Positions 1-12,478 of a stretch of 64,000 bases of DNA are shown here, piece by piece; positions within the stretch are counted from its first letter, which is position 1, and each line of letters starts with the position of its first letter. This stretch comes from Penelope pileata (taxonomy: Eukaryota > Chordata > Aves > Galliformes > Cracidae), in the NCBI GenBank assembly GCA_013396635.1, contig WBMW01005028.1:1-64000 (forward strand), read 5' to 3'. Made by a program: the position numbers and the translations under genes. The notes under the pieces are model-generated. The model was given only the letters and a program-made list of their open reading frames with translations. It searched no databases and was not told the DNA's origin.

Positions 1-18
1 TATGATTCTATGATTCTA
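1..18 (+). mobile_element. 3' terminal octamers of a CR1 LINE lying mostly outside the window
   Basis: The window opens with one complete ATTCTATG octamer (5-12) preceded by TATG and followed by a partial copy. CR1 elements end in this kind of short octamer array rather than a poly-A tail, so this is most simply the 3' end of a + strand CR1 located upstream. Only the array is visible, so the assignment depends on the motif alone. Confidence 0.6.
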
Positions 19-3000
19 AAACATCTTGGAATCCTGAGGTTAAAACACCTTGTCTACTGGCAGTACTATTGTAACGTTTAAATAAGAAAAGATATGCTTG
101 ACATTAATTCTAGTATTTAATAATGGGTTGATAGGATTGAGATCTAATTCATATGGTTCTGGGTCCTGTTCCTACCCCTTACCATCTGTTAGGATGGATT
201 GTATCAGAGCAGAGAAGCTGCTTACCCTCTCACTAGCTTTTGTCAAGCACTCTTTCTAGCCTCTGGACTCCCGGTTGAATCAAGTCCTGATCTTGTAGCT
301 TTTACGTAACTATTCTTAATATCTGTTAAAGTTACATAATATACATGAATCCAAATATTAGGAAAAAGAACTCTTCCTGATGTACATATTGATGTTTAAA
401 TACGGTATAAAAGGGTGTAAAGGGAGACATGTTGGTGGAGTGGCTGTAGAACTAAAAAGCTGAAGATGCTTTGGTCATGGACCTGTGCTACTGTTGGTAA
501 GAACTAAGATCCTACACTCAATTGAATGACATTTCTCATTTGATGGGAAATTAACAGTTTGGGAATGACTCCTGATTTACTATTGATTGTAGACATCAGT
601 GAACAAAGTTTTACTGCTTTAAGGGATGGATAAACATGAAAATAGGGGAAAAATTTTACCCACAGACTTCCTGGTAGTACAAGCAAATGAATTTCTCTAT
701 CAGCCTTTGTACTTTCAATGTTTATTTATCCAAAGGAGCAGCTTATTACGACATGACACTTCTGAAAGACCCAGAGGGAAGAATGTAGACAGCCACTCTG
801 AATTCAGCAAGATAAATAAGGAAGGAGCATTTGTCATCTCCAGATACAGCCTACCAGTAGAACTTGCATAGCATAGCTACCTGCTTTAAATTGCAAGTCC
901 GTCCTTCTCAAAGGAGAAGAGAGGTTGCATACTGATATGACATATTGATTCGATATTTTCTTACCTTATTTAACTGGACTCCACAGCAATCCAGGAAATA
1001 TATGTCTTATGTGTTTATCCTTGAATCTGTATCATTTTGGACAAAGGATTTCTGCTTTCATCAATTAATTATTAACACAAATCTAGAACATTTGTGTCCC
1101 CCGTAACATCTTGCTGGCAGGAGCTAGATTATCTGGAGAATGCTAAGGTGCTCTTTTTCTGCAGAATGTCCTACATTTCAAGATATGCTCATGCTTCTAA
1201 AGTCTCATGCTCGTGTTAGAGATCTGTACCTCTTTAGTGGCTTAAATTAAAAAAAAAAAAAAGGAAAAAGAAAGAAAAATATCTTCTGCTTTACTAAAGG
1301 TTATGTGGAGGTACAGGGAGAAGTGGACAGTCATACAGTCATACATAAATCTTGTATTTCTGTTCATCCAAATAAGGAACCAAGGAAACACAGCGCCACA
1401 CCACTCTTCCTTAATCCTGTATTTTTATCTGCACCTTGTAATTCTGCAGCTTGCTTATATCCGCTGTGCGCCCATTCACTGCTAAATATATTTCAGGAGA
1501 TACAGTGGCACTTTTCCAATAGCAGGCACCATTGAAAGGAGCAGGGTTTCATCTTCAGTAGGCTCTTTGACTAACATCATGCTTGCATTTTGCACATCTC
1601 TCTTGAGTATATTACAAAGACAGTTTTACATTCTAGGCTGAATAGACAACAAAAACCATCTTCCTGGACACAAATGTTTGAGACTATACCTCGACAATGG
1701 AATGTATGGATATGAAAGTCTAAGTGCTTTACTAAAACAAGAGCATAAGAAGTCCAGGTAATAGTAAATTTATCACCTTCAATGATAAGCTATCCTAGTG
1801 TTTTATAACTCTCATTTCTAGGAGTCATATTTTCAGTTTAAACTTTTCAGATTTCACTTGTGAAGTATCTTGTGACTTTTACATATTTGAGAGTTTTTCC
1901 ATAAATAATTAAATCTCACATAAGCTTGCAAAATAAGGCTTACCTGGGATCTAAGGATAATGTTGATCTTAGGCAAGCCTACTGCTTAGAAGTACATTTC
2001 ATCCTATAAACTCATTCATTTAGCTTTGCTGCTAGTCAATTAACTGTCAAGCTAAATCAGTACTTCACTGACTTCTGAAGTATACTAAAAGTATAAAAGT
2101 TCAGTATACTTCTGAAGTATATCTAAAGCATGGGGATGATTCTTTTTCCAGGCATTATCAGACAATATAAAAAATCAGATCTTTCACCAACTCAGTGTAG
2201 AAGACAGCTGACATAACATTAAACAAATAAAACTGCTGCCATTTATTTATGTCACGGAAATTTATTAACTAAACATATTTTAAGAAGTTGAATGGTTTAA
2301 GAACAAAACCCAAACCCATAGTTGTTTCTACCCTACTAATGATTTTGTTAAAAGATAACTAATTTGTTAGCTTTAAAAATAGGTAAAAATCATGTTTTTA
2401 CAACTATAGGAATAAAAGGAAAGAAAAATAGTTATAGTTAAAGTATCTCAAATTAGTATAAATGTGTCCTTATTAGAAAAGCCTTGGAAATAATACAAGA
2501 TGAGGAATGAAAAGATTCGGAATAAGATTTGCAATGTTATTAGTAAATATTTTGCATCTAGATCTACCAATGTTTATTTATGTAGAGTGGACAATCAGAT
2601 TTTTCTTGCAGAGAGACAGATCATATTATCTCCTGGCTAAATATCTTTTTTATCTTTTTTTTTTTCAAGTTACATTTTAGCTTAGAATTGGAGAAAGAGA
2701 AGGGGAGATAGAAAATAAAATAAATAATAATACTGTTCTGGAAGTGAAAGAATAATCTCACTGTTGAGATAACATTGCATTATTTTATCTTCTAAGTCTA
2801 AATCATTTTTGCTGAGATCAATTTAGTACATATTAATTCCTATATTTGAACTTTTAGACTACATTGATCTTTAAGTTTTGAAATTCTAGTTACATTTTCT
2901 AATTTAATATGGTGATATGCTGTGTGATTTATCCTCTGGGGTGGGTAAAATTTTAAGCCTCCAGCATTCTGTGTTATGTAACATACAAAGCATCTTTTCA

Positions 3001-6000
3001 AATGTACACTTGTGCCTAGTAACTGTACATCTGTACCTGACTAAGTTGATGAATATAAAAAGCCAGGTTAATGATACCTAGCTTCCACCGGGAACTTTCT
3101 GGAACTTAAAGGGAGTACGTACTGCAAAGCTGATTAAAGAAACACCTAATCAATGATCATACTCAAATAGCTATTGATTCATCATGAAAAAGAAACCATA
3201 CACAGATGACTAACAAAACAGGCCTCAATTATTTCAAAGTTAAAAATGTTTGGTTTTTTTTTTTGGTCTTTGTTGGAAATCTATACACCCGGACTAGTGG
3301 TCTAGAATGCAGACCTCTCCACCTGAATCAGCTATCTCGCACTTTGTTGTTAGCTGTGAAAGGAAAAGATACTGTGGGGAATGTGCTTAACTCCATTAGT
3401 TTGGGTACTTGCATTAGAATGAAATGAATTATGTCCTAAAATTGTTTGGTTTTGAGGTTTTTTTGTTCGTTTATTTTCTGAGCAATAAATGTTAGTGAAA
3501 TAAGAGGCAGACATCTACACCTCATTAGGTGAATCCTACATGTTTTCCTGTCTGTTGGTAGAAAACCTTAAGTCACAGTTAAACAAATAAAAGAAAAAAT
3601 AGGTTAATTGGGAGTGGCAGGTCAAAGGAGTAACGTCCCAAGAAGTAAGCTGGGTTAGTGAAGAAGACTCAAGAAGTGGAGTTGTTACTCCTATTTCAAA
3701 GTAAGTTTGCTTAAGGAAAACCTCTGTACAGCAAAAGCAGAGCTTGATGAAAGCCCAATGAAAATCAGAAGTTTTACAAGTAAAAATAAGTTGAAGCAAG
3801 TTCTGAGAAATTGAATTCAAGTCTTCATAACACAGTGTACAGCATTCATAGCAAATCTCATTCTCACAGATCAGGAATTTCTGCATTTGGAGGGAAAAAG
3901 GTTATCAATGCATATAATCGTGATGTTGAAAGTTTTGCCTTTGGGTTTTCATATTTAAAGACAGTTCCTAAATACGACTATGTTATGTCACAGTTAGTAG
4001 TCTGTTCTATGTGTATTTAAAGTTCATATTTACTAGTTTTCTGATTAGTTACATAGTATTCTAAGAAAAGATTAGTGCTTGTTTAATAGAAACCTAGGAT
4101 TCATTTTTGAGAGACTGTGTCCAAATAATACACATCCACAGTTCCACTGTTTAAAAAATGAAAACTCTGCTTTAACATCTCACCAGATTTATTAGCTACA
4201 TTCAGAAGATGCAAAGTTGAAAGATTCTCTCAGTAAAACAGTAAGAGTGAATCTGGAATCCAATATCTATATTAAAAGTTAGAGCAGACAGAAAATTATC
4301 TGCTGTGATATCAAATATGAGCCAAACAAAACATGTATGTACAGGATCATAATGAGATATTTTGGCATCTGAAATGCTGCCTCAGCTGGCCCTCTGCATC
4401 CTGTCAGCTGCTGCAGCCATGTCCTCAGTACCTGTTCCAGACAAAAACATCTCAAGTATTTTCTGTTTTGGTATTCTCTTGTCTATGGCTCTGTGGCTAT
4501 GATGTTTGTTGCAAAAATATCTTGATCCTCACATAAGAAAGCTGCACTACAGCAGTTTTATTTAGCATGGTCTACTTGTTACGACTGAAAGAACTAAAGA
4601 TTATTAACTTCAATAAGTAGCTGCTGCATAACGGCAGTTGCATGAGATGTTTTACAGTTTTACATAATGGACAAAGGAAGCTGTGGATATATGCACTGTA
4701 TCTTGGCAGAGTTCCTCTATGATTCATGAGAGAAATGCGAAGGATGAGAGCTGCCAGGCTTAAAATATCTAATATCCCTAAGGCCCAAGAGACTGTACTT
4801 AAGAGCATGGAGAGAGGCCCACAGAATGATTCTAGTGTAAGCCAGAAGTAGACTTGGCCTTTGGGATTTGCCATCTTAGTATTTGAATTACTACTGCTGT
4901 TTACATGCAAAGAACATGAACTTTGCTTGCATTCATTTTTTTTTTTAATTTAGCAATTTGTTGTTTACAAATACAGTTTTATATAGTTGTTTCTCTGACT
5001 TTAAAACTTGGATTTCTGTTTCATCTCACAGATAGCCAATGGCTGTGAAATATTAATGCTGACACTAATATAAATAATGAATTAAACAATGAAATCTTCA
5101 GCTTGAAAAATCTAACTCTTAAAAGGATACATACTTAAATGTGCACATGAAGTCAGAAATGTATCATTATTTCTTCCAAGTAGAGTAAAGAATTGCCGGT
5201 TTGTCACACATAATCTTGTTAGTTTATGTTTCTACTTGCGGCACAAACGGTAACCACTTAACAAGGTGAACTCCCTGTCTAGTCTCTCCCAGTATTTGTT
5301 ATTCTAATTTATCTTAGCAGAGAGAACATAAACTCCCTGAGCACCTGAGCAGAGCCCTGTTTTTCCTGCAGGCTTCTGATCTTGTATTCTTTGTGTCACT
5401 CCTTCCGCTTTCAGTGGGTGTGCAAGGGAAGCAGTGCAGGCCCTTAATTCTGTAACAGAAAAGAGGCAATTTAATATTTTTCAGTTTCACTTACTAATTC
5501 CTGCTCTGATCACAGTCTTACTGCACTTCTTTCAATTTTAACAATCATTCTTTTCTTTTTTTTGTTTCTTAGGTATAAAATGATAAATGTATTTTTCAAT
5601 AAAATGTTGTTGCCACACAATATTCTCACTCAGTAGGGTAGCTCTCTATTGAGTATTTATTTTTGGAAGAACCTTAGCACAAACCCATATTGTGAGTCCT
5701 TGTCTCTTGAAAGATTACTTTATAGAGATCATGAGCCTTCACAAAAGAGTGCAGTATCTGAAGGTAACATTATGCCTTGAATTGTGGTGTACCTGTGTAG
5801 TACGTATTCAGTCATACAATATGGAGTGGTAAAAAAACTCTTTCCAATCTGTGATGCTATTCTTTTCAGGCTACATTTGCCTGAAAATGATGTGCCAACA
5901 CCTAAGCCTAGCTGTTAAGGGACAAAGAACAGCTGGAAAATTGATGTATTCATCTCTCTAGAAGCCTCCTTTGTTAAGCAGTCATGATGGCAAGTTTAGA

Positions 6001-6334
6001 CAAATTCCTTCCAGATCCACTGTGGAGGTGCCAGGGCTTGAGAGAAACAAGCTCTGATTAGAGAGATTTTATTTTAGTGGTTAACTGGTTAAGTTAGTTG
6101 AATTACAGTCACTCAAGGCAGAACTGCTGTGCACTATATACTTCCCTCCTAGCCCATCCAGCCCAGTGTTTGTGGGCTCTTGTAGTGCCCACAATACTTT
6201 TGCTAACGAGTTCTGCGCCCTGCACTGTGAACAGGAGTACAACTAATACACAGGGGTTTTCACCTATAAGAAAAGTCGTATGCAGACTCTCTCAAATAGT
6301 TGTTTGTTTAAACTTGCTTTTTTAAAGCTGCAGC
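19..6334. other. Unique AT-rich DNA without a recognisable gene
   Basis: I see no coding exon, RNA gene or recognisable transposon here. Open frames reach at most 116 codons (minus strand, 3536-3886) and 112 codons (minus strand, 4572-4910). Neither shows a family motif, a signal peptide or a plausible compositional shift, so both are read as chance frames. Minor structure includes a 14-base A run at 1249-1262, a T-rich run near 2650-2665 and the small inverted/direct repeat at 2071-2121, listed separately. Confidence 0.6.
2071..2121. repeat. Small combined direct and inverted repeat
   Basis: The 14-mer ACTTCTGAAGTATA occurs at 2071-2084 and again at 2108-2121. Nested inside, GAAGTATACT (2077-2086) is the exact reverse complement of AGTATACTTC (2103-2112), giving a 10-bp stem with a 16-nt loop. 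The unit itself is nearly palindromic, which explains how it can be both direct and inverted. No function is visible. Confidence 0.75.
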
Positions 6335-6367
6335 ATTTGCAAACCAAATTGCAAATGGTTTGCAAAT
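6335..6367. repeat. Perfect 12-bp inverted repeat with 9-nt loop at a CR1 boundary
   Basis: ATTTGCAAACCA at 6335-6346 pairs perfectly with TGGTTTGCAAAT at 6356-6367 across the loop AATTGCAAA. The element therefore holds three copies of a TTGCAAA-type core in 33 bases. It ends just where recognisable CR1 sequence begins. It may be a fold-back made during 5'-truncated CR1 insertion, or a chance AT-rich palindrome. Confidence 0.8.
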
Positions 6368-7080
6368 ACTGGGAGAAGATCTCATTAAGAACAGCTCTGC
6401 GGAGAAGGACTTGGGAGTCCTGATAGACGAAAAGCTGGACATAAGCCAGCAGTGTGCACATGCAGTCCAGAAGGCCAATTGTGTCCTGGGCTGCATCAAA
6501 AGAGGGGTGGCAAAGCAAGGAGAGGGAGGTGATTGTCCCCTTCTACTCTGCTCATATGAGGTCCCATCTGGAGTACTGTGTCCAGGCCTGGGGCTCCCAG
6601 CCCAAGAGGGATGCAGAACTGTTGGAATGGGTCCAGAGGAGGGTCATGAAGATAAAGGGCTGGAGCACCTCACCTATGAAGAAAAGTTGAGGGAGCTGGA
6701 CTTGTTCAGCTTAGAGAAGAGAAGGCTCCAGTGAGACCTCGGTTTGGCCTTCCAGTACTTGCAGGGAGCCTATGAGCAGGAGAGAGACCAACTTTTTACA
6801 TGATCTGATAGTGAAAGGACAAGGGGATTTTAAACTAAAAGAGGGGAGATGTAGGTTAGATGCTAGGAAGAAATTCTTTACTCAGAGGGCGGTGAGGCAC
6901 TGGCACAGGTTGCCCAGAAAAGCTGTGGATGCCCTATCCCTGAAGGTGTTCCAGGCTAGGTCCGGTGGGGCCCCAGGCAGCCTGATCTACTGAGTGGCAA
7001 CCCTGCCCAAGGAAGGGGGCTGGAGATAGATGGTCTTTAAGGTCCGTTCCAACCTAAGCCATTCTATAATTCTATGATTC
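6368..7080 (+). mobile_element. CR1 LINE, 5'-truncated, end of ORF2 and 3' UTR
   Basis: This is a 5'-truncated CR1 non-LTR retrotransposon in sense orientation. Reading across frames, it encodes the C-terminal part of the CR1 ORF2 reverse transcriptase: recognisable stretches include KDLGVLIDEKLD (frame of 6360), HLEYCVQAWGSQ (frame of 6454), LRELDLFSLEKRRLQ (back in the first frame) and RKKFFTQRAVRHWHRLPRK (frame of 6772). The switches of frame and stops near 6732 and 6800 show that it cannot make protein. The 3' end carries the CR1 octamers ATTCTATA and ATTCTATG at 7061-7080. The catalytic reverse-transcriptase core and the endonuclease domain are absent because of truncation. The frameshifts suggest a moderately old insertion. 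Confidence 0.95.
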
Positions 7081-10000
7081 AAATGACTTAATGAAGGGCA
7101 AAGAGTCAATGCACAGTTAGATATAATTAGCTGTGCCACATTTCTACACTTTTATAAAATCATTGCATCTTCTTCAACATTTTAACATTACTTCTTGGCA
7201 GAGACAACCCACTTATTGTAAAAGAACACACATAAATTGAATGCGTCTTACGTCTGTTCATTGATTCTTTTCCTTTCTCTATAGCAGAAACCAGCAGACC
7301 AGAGCTTCCTTTTTGCTCCATCACACCTGGAGTCCTTGGTAGAAAGATGAGGGTGCATCCTCCTTTTGGCATTGGGCATTCTGCTAGTATTAATGCACTC
7401 TGAATGAGTTCTCTGTGCAGTCTGGTGTTCTGTGGGAGAGAGAATACAAAAACCATTTGTACAAACACTCCTGATGGCATTTGTGAAAGAATGTGGATGT
7501 TGTGTGTCAGATACCATGTTTCTTAGGAATCATTGAGGAGAACTTGAAGTCAATGTACCTCAATTAATAGGAGATTACATGTTTTTTTCTAAATGTAAGT
7601 GACTAAGATACTCATGAGACAGTAATCTTGTGCCCTTTTAGCTGCTATCAAATTTACTGGATTGGCAAACACTTCAACCGAGAATGTTCCACACTTCTTC
7701 AGAGCACATTCTTCCAATAAGAAAGGTCTGATAGAGACTGAAATACACTAGCTGTGTAAGAAGATGAATTTAGAAATAGCTAATATATTAATCAGTGCAT
7801 AGTCCTATAACCAACTTACCCAGCAGCAATAAAGAGAGACAATTAGCACCATGGAACCATCTAGAACGAGCTGTTTGACTTACTGATATATTCAGCAACA
7901 TGGCAAATTCTGGAAGAGCATTTGCAAGTTAGAATGATGGCTTCTGTAATGTCATAAATCATTTGAGGATATTAGAAAAGTAGTAAAAATTGCTGGGTAT
8001 AAAATATATATCACTTCTTGAACGCATATTAACATATTAATCTTTCATTCTATGCTTGCAACACAGCAGGTGAGTATCCAGATCTGGATGGGAGCATTTA
8101 TGAGCAAACTGTCACGCTCTTTCAATGTTTTTGTCGTGGTATCTGGTATAATACAACCAATGTACCGCCTCAAATTGAGAAAGCAGAGAGAAGACTCATG
8201 CAACAGGTGACTTGTTGGTATGAGTAGACAGTGCACAGAGAGTTTCTAGAGCTTCATCTTAAGCTAGAGAGCACTTCTATTTTAGAGTTACAGGAAGAAG
8301 AGTCCTCTCAATCTCTATTCTTTTTAAATTGTTGAAATAAAAGAATGATTGTTCATTCAAAATGTGAGCATTTAGCAACGCTGGATTTTTAATTGCTGGA
8401 ATAAGAAATACAAGATTTTGAACAGATTTTAAATGATTTCAGGTTTTTTATTATGACTTGAACTCACAAGCTTTATTGAAATAATGATGCTTAGTATAAT
8501 CTTGTTCTCCTCTGAATCAGCTTCCAAATTGCTACTGATACACTAGTGCCAGGGCTTCATTCACAGATTTTAAAATGCACGTTTTGGTTTTGCACATCAT
8601 CTCTAAGAAATTACGCTGATTACCTAGTAATGATTTTATTTGAATAACGAGATCTCTTCTCTGAAGTCTTAGGATAATTTATTTGCATTTTGAATTAAAT
8701 TGTGACAGATATTTGAGATAATTGTTCTTGCTGAAACAGTCTGGGAATATAAAGAGATCCATACAAATCTTGAATGAAATAGAGTTATCATGAAGTATAT
8801 AATTTGAAGGTTTACAGCCGATTTCATAATAAATGCCTTCAATTCCATCCAAATATTAGGTTCTTAGCAACATGGACATGGGCTTTGGTCTATCATCAAC
8901 CCTGGTACTTGTAGGTAACTTCTGCAACCCATAATATAGGGATTTCTCTTTGGGTCTCTTTCTCTCATGGATGATGGATCTGTAGAAGCCGAAGTAAAAC
9001 ATACCCATTCCAGCTTTGTTTAAGGAATCTGGTGTAGGCTATGTAGGCTATGAAAGGTTCTTCCTGTTTCTGTCTCTTTACTCAGTTATAAAGTGTGGCA
9101 AAAAAGAGTACAACTACATGCTGAGATGTGTCATGCAGGCCAAAGACTTTTCTTTTCTGAGGTGTAAAACTACTGAAATCCTCAGCTAAGTGAGTGCATC
9201 TGCCCTGTTAGATGTTCAGAAAACACTGTCAAAGGTGGGAGGAGAGTGAAATTGTTCCAGGGAGCTGGCAGGAATGGGAAGGAAAGATGGGTTCTGGAAG
9301 GGGTTACCATGTCAGAAAGGCATGGAACATAACCACAAAACCTGTGGCTTGATCGTATCTCTAACTCACCATCTACTTGCTTTTTTTTTTTTCCTTTCTG
9401 TCTCATTTCCACTCATCATAGTCTTTAGCTATCTTTTATTTCTGTAGCATACTGGACAGGAATAATAATCTACAGCAACATGTCAGGCTTCTACAGTGAT
9501 ATTTTTCACTACATGCAAATGCTAAGTAATTTTGCTTGATATATTTGACAGTGATAGGTAGTTTCAATACAACAACTTGAAGTTATGCATTTTCTAAATT
9601 ATTCTTATAATTTGTTATCTTCTTATACACAAGCAGTTGCTGCTCCCAACAGGATAACTTAACCCCCCCTCCCCAAACACACAAATTAATCTCTTCTTGG
9701 TACTAATGGTAACAAAGAAACACAAAGTATAAAGCAAGCTTTACAGATGTGATCCTGAAGCTCTCACTGAATCTTCACAGCAGTGTTGTGGATCTGTGTG
9801 GGTCTACTTTTTTTGTTAATCAAGGATGACGAGTGAGATCTTAAAGAGTTATTGCTGTGAGAGAATTTGCCTGCCCTAGAACTCAGAACATGCCAAGCAC
9901 TTTAACGGGAGTAAGGCAGTTTGATACTTTTGTGGATGTGCTGTTAGATCCAGGGGAAGGATTAGTGGGATTTGTAGAAGTACTGATTCAGTATAATATT

Positions 10001-12379
10001 TTGGAACTATAAAATTATATACAATTTACAAGCTATATATTGAACCATCAAGCTGTGCACAGTTAGCCTACATTGCTTGTAATCTTGTTCCTTCTCTCTT
10101 ATTGCCTACCAGCATCTGTAATGCACTTGTCATGTCTTGTCCTTAATTAACATCCAGTTCTATATGAGCTGTGAAGCTCTGTGCCTCTGTTGAATGATAC
10201 TGATTTCAGTTAAGCTCTCCAAAGCACAAAGGTCTGCCTACAGGGAGAGGGTGAAGGACAATAACCCTTTAAATGGAGATACCTCATTTATCTCTGCATC
10301 TTGTGAATGCAAAACCAATCCAAAATACTCTGCCAGCCAGTTTATGACAGGGTTTTAGGGTAAAGATATTCTCAGATACAAGATGACTCATATTTTTTCT
10401 GCAATGATTGTTTCAGATCAAGCTACGTTTGAGACCTGAAGATGGGACCAGAGCTCCAGACTGGCTGTATTAGTCCACATCAGATGGGTGCCTGTGCTCC
10501 CAGCCCAGCACGTTGAGGCAAGTGACCATGTTTGATGACCTCGAAGAGATCCTGGATGACAACATTCATGCACATAATTTGAGCAGTCTGGATCTTCTTC
10601 TCCATGGATTGGCTAGAAATATGGTATTCTTTCTAGTAGGACTAATCTCCATGAAGGGTTGTGTGCCTGCACTGAAGAGAATTGATTTGCTTTCACTGTG
10701 TCTGCATGAGTAGCTCTGCTTTTTCAGTCTGTGATGGAAGGAGATGAAGTTAATGCAGGTGTGACCCTTGCAGTACCTCCACGAGCAGGGGAAGCTTGGG
10801 GATCTGTGTGTCTTTACTGCAAGAGAGGGAGACATGAGGTTATTTAAGTCTGACTCAACCTCACTATTTCTGTGAGAAAAACTCTAGACCACTTCAATCT
10901 ATCTTTTTTCCCTTTTCCCCCCAACATGTAATCACTCTCATAGCTTACAGTAGTATCTGCTATTCAGGATTTCAGATGCTTTAAAACTGCTGGTTTCAAA
11001 AACTCATTATGCTTGATCCTGGTGTCTCTGAGCTATTAGTGAAGCCTGAAGTCTTTACCTAACTATTGACCCCAGTAAATTCTAGGTGCTACTGAGGGAG
11101 CAACATGGCTTGCTACCAAGAACGCAATTTAGTGTATATTTGTATTTTGCATAAATAAAATGTGGCAGCAAAAACCATGCTGGATCACACGCAATAGCCC
11201 TGTTGCCTTATACAATATTGATAAGTCAGTATAACAGACCCTGTAAAAAAAATTAGAAAACTTTTTATCAAGTTCTGGATACAAAATGATACAAAATGCT
11301 CCAAATGCTTAACTCTGGCTTAATCCTAGGAGCTGTGCTTCTGAGCATAGGGATGAGCAATAATCAGATTCCTTAATGGAACATAGTACACCACTGCATC
11401 ACTGAAAAGCAGGGCTTATTTCATTATAGCAAGTATTTTAGTACATAGGAGGTACCCTCATTTTCATTACTGACAATTTCATTTCCTGTAGGAAAAAGGA
11501 AGTCTGAAATTGCTGCATTTGTCTCAAATAACATATTGAACAGCAATGGTGAATGGAGCAGGATTCAGAGAGATGACAGGAGTGTGTGGAGCAGGCAATC
11601 TTTTTTTTTTTTTTTTAATACAAAGTATTTCTTTTTTTCTAGTAGAGGCTAAGCTTTAAAACTTCAGGATACAATTTCTACCCAAAAATAGGTTGGTGAA
11701 AGATAAACATTTATGAGAAATGTCCCCATTTTCCCGTCCCCAAGATGTCTCCTGGCTCAAGCTGCCACTTCTGCTTTACATTCATGCTGCAAGGTACAGT
11801 ACAGAGCTATGACAATTTTGGGTGCTTGTCTTTAAGTCAAGCCAGTATAAATGAAGCTGTCAGCAGTGAGAACAGACATGTTTGCCTGAAAATAAAGAAG
11901 AAAGCCTATGCTAAAATGCATTGATCCTACTATTTTATAGTTTGTAATGTTATTCATATATTTTTCTTTCTACATCACAGCTTCAAACTCATATAAAAAA
12001 AATGTCAAAATCATGTAGGGCTGCTGGTTCTGTGCAGATAGTATGAAAGATTCTTCAAAAGTTAGTGCATTTTAAACTATTAATATTTAATGTGCTTTGA
12101 ACTTAAACCATGCTCCTGTTTTCTGTGTCCTTAGCAGTATTATTATGCCTAGGCTGTAATGTTTCTGAGAAGAACCTTTGTCTCTACTGCTCCCTAGGTG
12201 AGTTCACACATCTGGCTGGTGTGAATTCTGCTCACTGTTGTTTCACCCTCATCTTTTGCCTTAAGTGTTCTCACCTTGAAAAGGTGCAATTCACATATCA
12301 GCCTGGTGCTTCAGGCAGTGACAGATTCTGTCATTCTAGGGAACATTAGAAATTCCTAGGTCTGCATGCCTCATCCATA

Positions 12380-12478
12380 CTTTTTTTTTCCCTTCTTTTC
12401 TCTTGTTTTTCGTAATTTTGTTCTTTTACCTTTCTCTGAGGCATTTTTCTTTTTCTTTTTTTCTCCCCTGTCTCCCCA
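12380..12478. repeat. Polypyrimidine (T/C-rich) tract
   Basis: About 100 bases are almost entirely T and C, interrupted by a few purines. On the minus strand it reads as an A/G-rich open frame of lysine, glutamate and glycine codons, which is a by-product of composition and not a gene. Confidence 0.7.

Noticed and set aside
4572..4910. 112-codon minus-strand frame with hydrophobic stretches as a membrane protein
   Set aside because: Hydrophobic codons are common by chance in T-rich antisense DNA. No family motif or supporting context is present.
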